Assembly (NCBI GenBank): GCA_963779485.1
Contig: CAVZYJ010000009.1
Coordinates: forward strand, 248,001 to 312,000
DNA: 64,000 nucleotides
Source: CAVVJA01 sp963779485
GTDB lineage: Bacteria > Actinomycetota > Actinomycetes > Mycobacteriales > Jatrophihabitantaceae
Direction of reading: 5' to 3'
The notes below the pieces were generated by a model. That model saw nothing but the letters and a program-made list of their open reading frames with translations, did no database searches and had not been told where the DNA came from. This document shows, piece after piece, positions 53,075 through 62,298 of this stretch. The position numbers and the translations under genes were made by a program. Every line of letters starts with the position of its first letter. Position 1 is the first letter of the stretch.

Positions 53075-53788
53075 TCGGGGTTCGGCATCGTGTGCGTCGT
53101 CTGCGTCTACGCCGCCCCGACGACGCTGAACCTCAACGGACTCACAGTGCCCGCCCGGCTCTCGCAGACACAACTGGAGAGCTGGGCCGCTGACAACGCA
53201 CAGAAGGTGATCTGCGACCTGCCATCGGACAACCTCACGGTGAATGTCGACTGCGGCCCGGTCGCCAACGGGCCCGGAGTGGTGGTCACTAAGAGGCCGC
53301 CGGGGAACGTGCCTGCCCCCACCCCGGGCGAGCTGCGCGCCGCCGCCGTCCAGGTGGCCGACCAGAACTGGGCCGCCTACCAGCGTCAGTTCCTGTATCC
53401 GCCGACCTCCCTGATGATCAAGACCGGGCTGTGGCTCGAACTCGAAGCCGTTATCGGATTCCTCGTCGGCCTCGGCCTCGGCTCGCTGCTCGGACAACGG
53501 ACCGTTGCCGTCGTCCTCATGATCGTGCTCGAGATCATCCTGACCCCGATCGTCCTGCGGGTCCGGATCCCCCACCTGGAGAATCTGCAACGCGCCGTCG
53601 TCGGCGTCGCCACAGCCCACCTCGAACCCGGGCAACTCCCGCTGGCCTTCGGCGGCGGCGGCCGGGACTTCCGACTCACCGAATCGACCACCACCACCAC
53701 CACCACCACCGCCGCCTGCGTCATCCTCGCGTGGATCATCGGATGGACCGCCCTCGGCGCATGGCGCATGGCCACCCGCGACGCCTAA
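53075..53788 (+). pseudogene. ABC-2-type permease lacking its N-terminus
   Basis: Frame from about 53075: VCVYAAPTTLNLNGLTVPAR, SQTQLESWAADNAQKVICDL, LRAAAVQVADQNWAAYQRQF, LMIKTGLWLELEAVIGFLVG, VVLMIVLEIILTPIV and WIIGWTALGAWRMATRDA. This is the last two-thirds of an actinobacterial ABC exporter permease with three of six helices and a large extracytoplasmic loop. The first helices are replaced by the opposite-strand integrase fragment. A His/Thr run (ACC repeats, 53689-53715) is a local oddity. Confidence 0.7.
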
Positions 53789-54228
53789 CCACGCTGACGA
53801 CCGTCCTCTCACACACGGAATTGACGCAACTCGGCTCGTCACTTCTCTTGAGCCACGCCTGACTGATCCGCAGATTCGCGCACACGCTCATCGGCGAGGC
53901 GCGCCCGGATGCCATATTCGTAGACGCAACTCCTCGCCTTGTCCGGCGCCTCCGTGAACGCGGATCATTGTTCAGGGCACTTCTGGCCGACATGAATCGA
54001 TCGGTCGGGGCCATCGCGCGCGACCAGACGAACCCATCTAATGGCCCATTGACGACGCGGGCAAGGGTTGAGGTCGTGCCATCGCTCAAGCCCGCTTGGG
54101 AGGCAGCCTGCGTTGGTGGTTGGCCGTAGCCTCCCGGGCATGACAATCGCGGTGGTGTTTCGCTCGATGCGCTGGATGCCGGCCGTTGAGCTAGCCGCCG
54201 GCGTGTTGCGTGTTGTGGGGGCGTGGGC
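53789..54228. other. 440-bp gap
   Basis: No gene recognised; probably includes the promoter of the methyltransferase gene at its right end. Short frames on either strand are not conserved to my eye. Confidence 0.4.
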
Positions 54229-54941
54229 ATGACGGGGTCAGGTCCGGGCGGCCCGGGTGAGTCGATCAATTGGGAGGAGGAAGCGGACCGGCTTGCCTCG
54301 CGGGCCCTGGCCGCGGGAGATGCCACCAGCTGGTTCGAGCAGCTGTATGCCGCTGGGGCGAGTGGGCGGGTGCCGGTACCGTGGGGCAGGCGTGACCCGC
54401 ACCCGCTTTTCGTCGACTGGGCGCTGCGCCGCGCCGTCCGCGGTGAGGGACGCCGCGCGGTGGTGGTCGGTTGCGGGCTTGGCGCCGATGCCGACTACAC
54501 CGCCCGGCTCGGGTTCGACACCACCGGGTTCGACATCTCCGCCACCGCGATCCGACTCGCCGGGCAGCGCTTCCCGCACACCATGGTCCACTACCAGGTG
54601 GCCGACCTGCTCGCCTTGTCGGCAGCCTGGCGGCACGCCTTCGGCCTCGTCGTCGAGATCATCACGGTGCAGGCCCTCCCGGACCTAGCCAGACGCCAAG
54701 CCATTAAGAACGTCGCCAGCCTGGTTGCCACCGAGGGCACCCTGCTCGTCCTCGCCGCCGCTCACCACCCCGACATGCCGGAAAGCCCAGTCCCGCCCTG
54801 GCCGCTACGGCAGAACGAGATCGACGCATTCGCCACCGACGACCTGATACCTGTGCGCGTCGAACTGCTGCCCGCGCCCGGCCGACCGGCGAAAAAGGCT
54901 GGCGGGCAGAGTTCCATCGGCCAGCACCCAGCACCCGATGA
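54229..54941 (+). CDS. Class I SAM-dependent methyltransferase (TPMT-like), slip near the end
   Basis: From ATG 54229 (or GTG 54223): WFEQLYAAGASGRVPVPW, DPHPLFVDWALRR, VVVGCGLGADADYTARLGFD (motif I), TTGFDISATAIRLAGQRFP and LVVEIITVQALP. Near 54890, in a run of five A, the frame changes; restored it ends GWRAEFHRPAPSTR and TGA 54939-54941, the usual C-terminus, instead of running into the YceI leader. Small-molecule methyltransferase of unknown substrate. The single slip in a homopolymer is a probable read error. Confidence 0.75.
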
Positions 54942-55073
54942 CGCCCGCAGCGCCTTCGTGGGGACACCGATCAGCGCGGTGAACGCCGAACCAACGACGA
55001 GCCTGAGGCGGTATAAGCTTGATTTAACTCTCAACCATGTCGTAGAGCGCTGGGTCTACATAGGAGGCTGGCG

Positions 55074-55643
55074 ATGGGTGCTGCACAGGTTCAAATCCCC
55101 GGCTATGTGGTCGGGACGTGGGATATCGATCCTTTGCACACCGAGGTCGGCTTCAGCGTCCGGCATCTGATGGTGAGCAAGGTCCGCGGCCGGTTCACCC
55201 GATTCGAAGGATCGTTCGTCATCGCGCCGGATCCGCTGAACTCCTCGGCATCAGCGACGATAGACATGACCTCGATCGACACCAACAACCCGACTCGCGA
55301 TGACGACCTCCGGTCAAAGAACTTCTTCGAGGTCGACCAGTATCCGCAGATGACCTACCGGTCAACCGGGTTACGACTCGATGGCGAACAGTTCATCCTC
55401 GACGGTGAACTGACCGCGCACGGGGTCACCCGGCAAGTTCCGCTGCGAGTCGAGGTCAACGGGTTCGGCGCCGATCCATACGGCAACCAGCGATCCGGAT
55501 TCACCGCGACGGGATCGCTCAAACGCAGCGACTTCGGCATGACGTTCAACGTTCCCCTCGAGGGCGGCGGAGTCATGGTCGGCGACCGCATCGACATCGC
55601 AATCGAGGTAGAAGGGATCCTGCGGAAACCGGCTGGCAATTAG
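55074..55643 (+). CDS. YceI-family lipid-binding protein
   Basis: 189 residues without a signal peptide: YVVGTWDIDPLHTEVGFSVR, HLMVSKVRGRFTRFEGSF, ATIDMTSIDTNNPTRDDDLR, FEVDQYPQMTYRS and GELTAHGVTRQVPLRVEV. This is the complete YceI lipocalin-like barrel that binds polyisoprenoids. An AGGAGG is 8 bp before ATG 55074. Cytosolic forms occur in actinobacteria. Intact. Confidence 0.92.
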   Translation: MGAAQVQIPGYVVGTWDIDPLHTEVGFSVRHLMVSKVRGRFTRFEGSFVIAPDPLNSSASATIDMTSIDTNNPTRDDDLRSKNFFEVDQYPQMTYRSTGLRLDGEQFILDGELTAHGVTRQVPLRVEVNGFGADPYGNQRSGFTATGSLKRSDFGMTFNVPLEGGGVMVGDRIDIAIEVEGILRKPAGN

Positions 55644-55911
55644 GCCACTTTCCTCTTGGTCGCCGGTCATGTCCCAGTCGCTCCACTAGATTCACGCTTG
55701 GAACATTGGCGGGTCAGGGCCTGAGGTCAGGCCAACCGACACCCGCGACCTGAACGAAACCGTCCAGGCCGCCACCACCCAGATTCTGCTCGGTCGCGCC
55801 AGCACGAGATTTCGGCCAGATCGTCGCGCGCGCCGCGGTAAGCCGAGGACTCGTACGAGCCGATGACCTCGAGATGTTCTGGTTTCAGCTACTCGGCCAG
55901 CGGGTGCCGGG

Positions 55912-56361
55912 TTACGTCGATTGCTGTGACGGAGCACGGCGCGTGAACCACCGACGCCGCTGGTCGTGATAGGAATCGGGCTGGGACGTGCTCGCCGCGG
56001 CGGCCGGCATCGGCTTATCCGGCGCCGGCGCGTCCACCGCCGGGTAAGCATTCGCAGCGCGCTTCGAGGCGATGTCGTCACGATCGTCGGCCGCGAGCTT
56101 GCTGAGGCGCCTGTTTTCCCTTGCGAGAGCGCGACGTTCGTGGCGCAGCCGCCGGGACCGCTCGGCACCTCTATTGATGATGGCCAGCCCGAGCAGCCCG
56201 ACGACTGCGACTATCACCCCGGCGACCAGCACCCAGTAGGCATGCATAGTCCAGGTCTGGCCGAGCGCGTGGACGTCGATGACGAGGTGACGGTTCTGCA
56301 CGATGCCGATGATTGCCGCCGCAGCGGCAGCGGCGAAAAGGATAAGCCCGACCAAGAACAT
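55912..56361 (-). CDS. Small membrane protein with a charged tail
   Basis: 149 residues from ATG 56361 (AAGGAGGACTG upstream). Two membrane helices (FLVGLILFAAAAAAAIIGI and YWVLVAGVIVAVVGLLGLA) are followed by a basic coiled tail RSRRLRHERRALARENRRLS. No enzyme motif. Unknown role, seen in other actinobacteria. Confidence 0.7.
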   Translation of the reverse strand: MFLVGLILFAAAAAAAIIGIVQNRHLVIDVHALGQTWTMHAYWVLVAGVIVAVVGLLGLAIINRGAERSRRLRHERRALARENRRLSKLAADDRDDIASKRAANAYPAVDAPAPDKPMPAAAASTSQPDSYHDQRRRWFTRRAPSQQST

Positions 56362-56566
56362 GACCAGTCCTCCTTCACGCAACCCAATCTCGAGCGCGAC
56401 CTGTGATGGGCGCGGGCCCCGTCACCAATACATGCCCACATTCAGGCGAACCAAATCCTCTCGTCCGACGCCCGATTGCGGGCCGCTATGGACAGGGAAG
56501 TGGGTGTGCGGGCCATCCGCGAGGTCGCCACCAGTTGCTCATGACTGGTCGCTGTCTGGGCTGTGG

Positions 56567-57742
56567 TCAGGGTCGGGCGGCGAGTGCGCCCGGCGTCTCG
56601 GCTGGTTCGTGCGGCAGCGACTGGCTGGTGTCCGGTAGCCGGGTGAGGTTGCGGGTGGAGGACGGTAGCAGCGTGAGCAGCAGCGCGGTGAACCCGATCG
56701 CGCCGCCGATTTGGAGTAGACGTACGGCGCTGATCATCTGACTGAGCCAGCCGGACAGTAGGTAGCCGGCGGGCAGGAGCGCCAGCGAGCCCATCCAGTC
56801 CCAGGCGGACACCCGGGAGAGCAGGTGGGGGGGAATTCGTTGGGCCAGCGCGGTTTCCCACAGCACTGCGAACAGCCCGATGCCCACGCCGGATACCGTC
56901 ATCAGCGAGTAGAGGATCGGTAGCGGCGGCCCGGAGGCGTATACGGCCAGCGCGCCCGGCCACAGCACCGAGACGGCCGCACCGACTCGCATCGGGTAGC
57001 GGGGTCGCCAGCGTGAGCCGATCAGCGCGCCGGTGATGGTACCGACTCCGAACGCCGCGTTGGCCAGCCCGTACACGGCCTCCGTGCCGTAGACCTGGTT
57101 GGCGACCGACGCTCCGAGGACGAAGAACGGGGCGAGTGCGGTCAGCAACGCCGCCGAGAAGCAGATGATGGTGACCAGCACCCACGGCCGATCGCGCACC
57201 GCCCGCCAGCCCTCATGCAGCTCGGTCAGCATCGATTCGCGGGCCTTCTGCTCGCCGCGGGCACGCGCATGTACCCGCGCCAGCAGCGCCGCGGAGAACA
57301 GAAACGTCGCCGCGTCTAGCCCGAAGGCCCAGCCGCCGCCGACGCCCAGCACCAGGGCGGTGGCCAGCGCGGGGCTTGCGAAATTAGCCAGCTCGGCGCT
57401 GAGACCGCCGAGCGCCTGCGCGCCCTGGATGTCCTCGTCGGAAGACACCGTCTGCGGAATCAGACCGCTATAGGCCGGACGGAAGAACGCTTCCGCCGTG
57501 CCGTAAAGCAAGCCAATCACAACCATCTGCCAGATGCGCACGGTGCCGGTCGCGATGAGCACGGCGAGGACGCCATGCAACACCGCCCGGGCCAGGTCAG
57601 ACACGACCATCACCGTCTGGCGCGGCAGACGGTCAGCCACCACCCCGCCGATGAGAACCAAGACCACCAGCGGGGCGGCGTAGGCAGTCAGCACAACCGC
57701 GACATCGGCGGCACGGTCGGTCAGCCGAGTCGGCGGCAACAT
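56567..57742 (-). pseudogene. Major facilitator superfamily transporter, first helix lost
   Basis: The homologous frame begins TRLTDRAADVAVVLTAYAAP at 57742 and continues LVVLVLIGGVVADRLPRQTV (MFS loop 2-3 motif GG-x-x-ADR-x-x-R), AFFRPAYSGLIPQTVSSDED and on to LTLLPSSTRNLTRLPDTSQS. About 11 of 12 helices of a DHA/antibiotic-type exporter remain. The first 40 residues have been replaced by plus-strand TolB-like sequence, leaving no natural start, though the frame is open to 57910. Confidence 0.75.
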
Positions 57743-57743
57743 C

Positions 57744-58230
57744 GTGCTCTGTGTCGTGCATGCGGACGGGACCGGCCTCAGGATCCTCGGCGACCCGACC
57801 GACGTGCCGTTCGCCTCGGAGCCTGCGTGGTCCCCCAACGGGGCCTGGATCGCGTTCGACTCGGTTCCCGACTCGATGCAGAAGGCCAGCTCGACGAACC
57901 CCTCGGGCATCTACCTCATCCATCCGGACGGAACGGGTTGGCACCGCCTCACTCCCGTGACCACGAGCCTCGACCAGACCGCCACCTGGTCTCCAGACGG
58001 CACGTGGATCGCCTACACCAGGCTCGCCCCCAACTGGGAGACGACGCACGTCTTCGAGCGTCTACCGGATGAAGGCGAACGGGACCGGATCGCGCCGCCT
58101 GACCACCGGCTTCTGGGACGGCAACCCGGTGATCTCCCCGGATGGGAAGCAGATCGCCTTCTACCGCTACCGCGGAACGAACGTCGACCCGCACCTGTAC
58201 GTGATCAACGCGACCGGCAGATGTCCATGC
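57744..58230 (+). pseudogene. TolB/PD40-type beta-propeller fragment
   Basis: Repeats HADGTGLRILGDP-EPAWSPNGAWIAFDS, HPDGTGWHRLTPV-TATWSPDGTWIAYTR and, after a slip near 58055, KANGTGSRRLTTG-NPVISPDGKQIAFYR are WD40-like propeller blades. Both ends are cut: the left at the MFS junction, the right near 58230 where sequence turns into the next gene region. Whole proteins would have a signal peptide and six or more blades. Confidence 0.75.
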
Positions 58231-58291
58231 CCACCGGGTCCTCGCCGGCGAAGCCACCCCGGACCCGCCTGGATCGGTGGCTGACCTCGGG

Positions 58292-59133
58292 TCAGCCGAG
58301 CGCGGCGGTCGAAACCGCGGCTCGGCGGCGGTCTCGCTCGAGCCGCTCGAAGTGCTCGTCGGCGTAGCCGGCGAAGTCGAAGTCGAGCGTCGAGATCGCC
58401 TGCTGGACGACGCCCCACATCGCCTCGCGGAAGTCGGACATGAAGCGCATCAGGACGTGGATCTCGCGGGTCGCCGCCGCCGTAGGCGTCGAGCAGCTCG
58501 CGTCGCCGTCCTCGTCGAGGCCGTTCGAGACGGCGAAGTTCGCGAGGTCGAACGCCGGGTCGCCCATGCCGGCGTACTCCCAGTCGACGATCCAGAGCCG
58601 GTCGCCGCCGCGGATGAAGTTCGCCGCCAGCAGGTCGTTGTGGCACGGCACGAGGTCGTGGCGTCGCCGCGGCGCGCCTCGATCCGCGCCGGCGGCGCCG
58701 CCGCGGCGTAAACGCCGGCGGCAGCGTGACGCCGGCGCGATCCGCGCGATCTCGGCGTAGACCTCGACGACGCGGAAGCGCAGTCGAACCGCCCGGGATC
58801 GGCCGGCCCGCGTGCAGGCGGCGGAGCAGCGCCGCTGCCTCCGCGGACCGTCACCTCCCCGATCTCGCCCTCGACGAAGCGGGTGACGAGGTAGCCCTCC
58901 GGCTCGAGGAACGCGACGACGTCGGGGCCGATCCCGAGCGCCGCCGCTGCTGAGCGAGGCCTCGTGCTCGACCCTGCGGTCGATCCCGAGCAGCTCGGTG
59001 TCGTTGCCGCCGATCCGGAGCACGAACGCCTCGCCGCCGGCGACCACCTTGAAGTTGTGGTTCGTGATCCCGCCGCCGAGCGGCTCGACGGCGTCGACGC
59101 CGCCGGGCCAGACGCGGGCGATGACGCGCGACT
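58292..59133 (-). pseudogene. APH/choline kinase-like phosphotransferase, multiply frameshifted
   Basis: Across three frames: VEPLGGGITNHNFKVVAGGE and AFVLRIGGNDTELLGIDRR (nucleotide-binding lobe), GPDVVAFLEPEGYLVTRFVE, then VPCHNDLLAANFIRGGDRLW (Brenner motif with catalytic Asp) and IVDWEYAGMGDPAFDLANFA (metal-binding DWE). The order and GGxTNxNF motif match choline/ethanolamine kinases. At least three indels. It lies directly downstream of the broken GcvT-flavoprotein gene on the same strand, hinting at a choline/glycine betaine catabolic pair. Confidence 0.7.
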
Positions 59134-59139
59134 CGCGTC

Positions 59140-61556
59140 GTCGATCACGCGCGGATGCGCTCGCCGCTGCGGGTCGAAGAGCGGCTCGGCCGCGACCTCG
59201 CCGGCGACCCACTCGCCGAAGATCTCGACCTCGACCGCTGGCCGGCCGCCGCGCGCCGGCCGGCAGGTAGGCGTAGGCGATCGAGCGCTCGACCGAGTAG
59301 CCGTAGCCGCCGCTCGTGACGCGGCCGACGGCCGCGCCGTCGACGCGCACCGGCTCCGAGCCGAGCGCGACGGCCGCGGGATCGGCGAGCACGAGGCAGC
59401 AGAGCCGCCGGCTCCGGCTCGTCGCGCCAGCAGGGCGTCGCGGCCGATGAAGTCGCCCTTGTCGAGCTTGACCGCGAACTCGAGCCCGGCCTCGTAGGGC
59501 GTGTCGTCGGGCGTGATGTCGGAGCCCCAGACGCGGTAGCCCTTCTCGAGCCGGAGCGAGTCGATCGCCTTGTAGCCGCCGGCGACGAGGCCGAGGTCGC
59601 GGCCCGCCTCCCAGATCGCGTCCCACAGCGCGAGCCCGAACTCCATCGGGCAGTAGAGCTCCCAGCCGAGCTCGCCGACGTAGGTGACGCGCAGCGCGAG
59701 GCACGGGACCGAGCCCGACCGCGAGCTCGCGCGAGCGCATGTAGGCGAAGTCGAGCGGCGTCGTCGTGAGCGGCTGCGAGGATCTCGCGCGCCTTCGGGC
59801 CCCAGAGGCCGAGGCACGCGTAGGCCGGAGGTGACGTCCTCGACGGTGACGCCGTCGGGCGCGTGCTGGCGGATCCAGGCGAGGTCGTGCTGGCCGAAGG
59901 CGGTGCCGGTGACGATCCGGAAGCGCTCGTCCGCGAGCCGCGTCACGGTGAAGTCGCACTCGATCCCGCCCGCGGCTGTTCAGCATCGAGGTGTAGGTGA
60001 TCGCGCCGACGTCGCGGGCGACGCGGTTCGCGCACAGGCGCTCGAGGAACACCGGCGGCGCCCTCGCCCGAGACCTCGATCTTGCGCGAACGAGGTCTCG
60101 TCGAACAGCGCGGCCGTCTCGCGGCAGGCGAGGTGCTCGGCGCCGATCGCCGGCGACCAGAGGCGGCCGGCCCAGCCGCGCGGGCCGCAGCGACTCGTCG
60201 CCCCGGGCGGCGTTCGGCTCGAACCAGTTCGCGCGCTCCCAGCCCGACTTCTCGCCGAACGACCGCGCCGAGCTCGGCCAGCCGCGGGTAGGTCGGCGAG
60301 AGCCGCAGCGGCCGTCCGGCCTGCCGCTCGTGGCCCGGGTACTTCACGTCGTAGTAGGTCTCGTAGACCTCGAGCGTGCGGGCGAGCGTGTAGTCGGGCG
60401 AGCGGTACGGGCGGCCGAAGCGGCGCGAGTCCATGTGCCAGGCGTCGAGCGACGGCGTGCCGTCGACGATCCACTCGGCGACGAGCCGGCCCAGGCCGCC
60501 CGCGCCGGCGAGCCCGTGCGCGCAGAAGCCGGCGGCGGTCCAGAGGCCGCGCACCTCGGTCGGGCCGAGGATGAACTCGCCGTCCGGCGTGAACGCCTCC
60601 GGGCCGTTGATCAGCTTGACGACCTCCATGCTCCTCGAGCGACGGGACGCGCACGAGGGCGTTCTCCATCAGCTCCTCGAAGCGCGGCCAGTCCTCGGCG
60701 AGCAGCTTGCCGTTGAAGTCGGGCGGGATCCCGTCGAGCGACCACGGCGCCGGGTGGCGCTCGTAGCCGCCCATGATCAGCCCGCCCGACTCGGGGCGGA
60801 AGTAGACGAGCAGCGACGGGTCGCGCATCGTCGGCATGTCGAGCGGCAGGCCGGACGGCTTCGTGATGAGGTACTCGTGCGCCATCGGCACGACGGGCAC
60901 GTTCACGCCGGCGAGCGCGCCGATCTCCTTCGCGAACATCCCGCCCGCGTTGACGACGACCTCGGCCTCGATCGTCGCCCTGGTCGGTGACGACGCCCGT
61001 CACGCGCCCGCGCTCGACGGCGATGCCGGTGACGCGCGTGTGCTGGTAGATCTCGGCGCCGCCGCGCCGGGCGCCCTCGGCGAGCGCGAAGGTGAGCTGC
61101 GAGGGGTCGATGTAGCCGTCCGTCGGCAGGTACGCGGCGCCGAGCACGCCGTCGGTCGTCATCGGCGGGAAGAGCGCGCTGCGCCTCCGCGGCGGAGATC
61201 AGCTCGAGCGGAAGGCCGAACGTCTTCGCCCAGCCGGACTGGCGCGTCGAGCTCCTCCATCCGCTCCGGCGACGAGGCGAGCCGCAGCGAGCCGACCTCC
61301 CGCCAGCCGGTCTCGAGCCCGACCTCGTCGCCGAGCGTGCGGTAGAGGTCGACCGAGCTCATCATCATCGTCGTCAGCGCGCAGCGAGCCGCGCAGCTGG
61401 CCGACGAGCCCGGCGGAGTGGAACGTCGAGCCGCTCGTCAGCTCGGCCCGGTCGACGAGCACGACGTCCGACCCAGCCGAGCCTCGTCAGCCAGTAGAGA
61501 ATCGAGCAGCCGCCGACGCCGCCGCCGATCACGACCACCCTCGCCCGATCGCGCAT
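59140..61556 (-). pseudogene. FAD-dependent dehydrogenase with GcvT domain (dimethylglycine/sarcosine dehydrogenase type), many frameshifts
   Basis: From ATG 61556: RARVVVIGGGVGGCSILYWL (FAD motif), GSTFHSAGLVGQLRGS (flavin-attachment region), GYIDPSQLTFALAEGARRGG, MAHEYLITKPSGL, GGLIMGGYERHPAPWSLDG, NGPEAFTPDGEFILGPT and GLWTAAGFCAHGLAGAGGLG in the DAO half; then SGWERANWFEPNAARGDE, IEVSGEGAAVFLERLCANRV, VGELGWELYCPMEFGLALWD and KGYRVWGSDITPDDTPYEAG in the GcvT half. Together about 800 residues, full length for the family, which demethylates dimethylglycine or sarcosine and passes the C1 unit to folate. I count eight or more one-base slips, mostly in G/C runs. Confidence 0.8.
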
Positions 61557-61581
61557 CGCGCGAACCTATCGGACGGATGAT

Positions 61582-62208
61582 CTACCCGTGTGCGGCCGCG
61601 CCCTGCACCACACCAAGGTCACCAAGGCCGTGTTCGAGCAGGCTGTACGCACGCTCGAGATCGCCGCGCAACCGCCGCGCCGCAGCGGCGCCGTGCCTAC
61701 CCGCGAGTGCCTGCTTCCGCGCGCTGCGGAAGAGCTGCCGGTGCACGCTGATGAGTAGCCCTGCAGCGATGCGTGCGTCGCGCTCGTCGACGCCGGAATC
61801 GCTCTGGATCGCGGCGGCGAGGACCTGCGCGAAGTGGGCCATCACCTCGAGTTCCTTCGCCTGGAGCGCCGGTGAGTCCTCGATGATTCGCGCGAAGGTG
61901 GCAAACGCCGGGCTGCTGAGACGGTTGCATTCGCCGACCTGGAGCCGACGAAGTGCAGTGATGATCGACTCGCGCGGGGCGCGACCGCGCAGCGCGTCGA
62001 CGATCGCGGCTTCCCGTTCGGGCACCTCGTCGAAGAACAGGTCTTCCTTGGTCGGGAAGTAGTTGAAGACCGTCTTCTGCGAGACATCGGCCGCGGCCGC
62101 GACCTCGGCAACCGTCACGCGATCGAAGCCGCGCTCGGCGAACAGCTGCATCGCCTGATCGGCGATCACCGCGCGCATCCGCAGTTTCTTGGTCTCTCGC
62201 AGCCCCAC
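61582..62208 (-). CDS. TetR-family transcriptional regulator
   Basis: 208 residues. N-terminal HTH: AMQLFAERGFDRVTVAEVAA then VSQKTVFNYFPTKEDLFFD, canonical TetR. The C-terminal ligand domain is not classifiable. It is divergent from the MMPL exporter with a 90-bp gap, so it most likely represses that exporter. Intact, unlike its right-hand and left-hand neighbours. Confidence 0.9.
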   Translation of the reverse strand: MGLRETKKLRMRAVIADQAMQLFAERGFDRVTVAEVAAAADVSQKTVFNYFPTKEDLFFDEVPEREAAIVDALRGRAPRESIITALRRLQVGECNRLSSPAFATFARIIEDSPALQAKELEVMAHFAQVLAAAIQSDSGVDERDARIAAGLLISVHRQLFRSARKQALAGRHGAAAARRLRGDLERAYSLLEHGLGDLGVVQGAAAHG

Positions 62209-62298
62209 CCGGCCAGTGTAACGTCCTCATTACTGTTGCTGAAAGATTTTAGTGTGTGTACGTTTTAGGTCGATCGTCGTCGTCGGAAGGAGCTTCGC

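Noticed and set aside
62209..62298. TetR operator in the gap before the MMPL gene
   Set aside because: No convincing palindrome found by eye, although regulation of the exporter by this TetR is likely from gene order.
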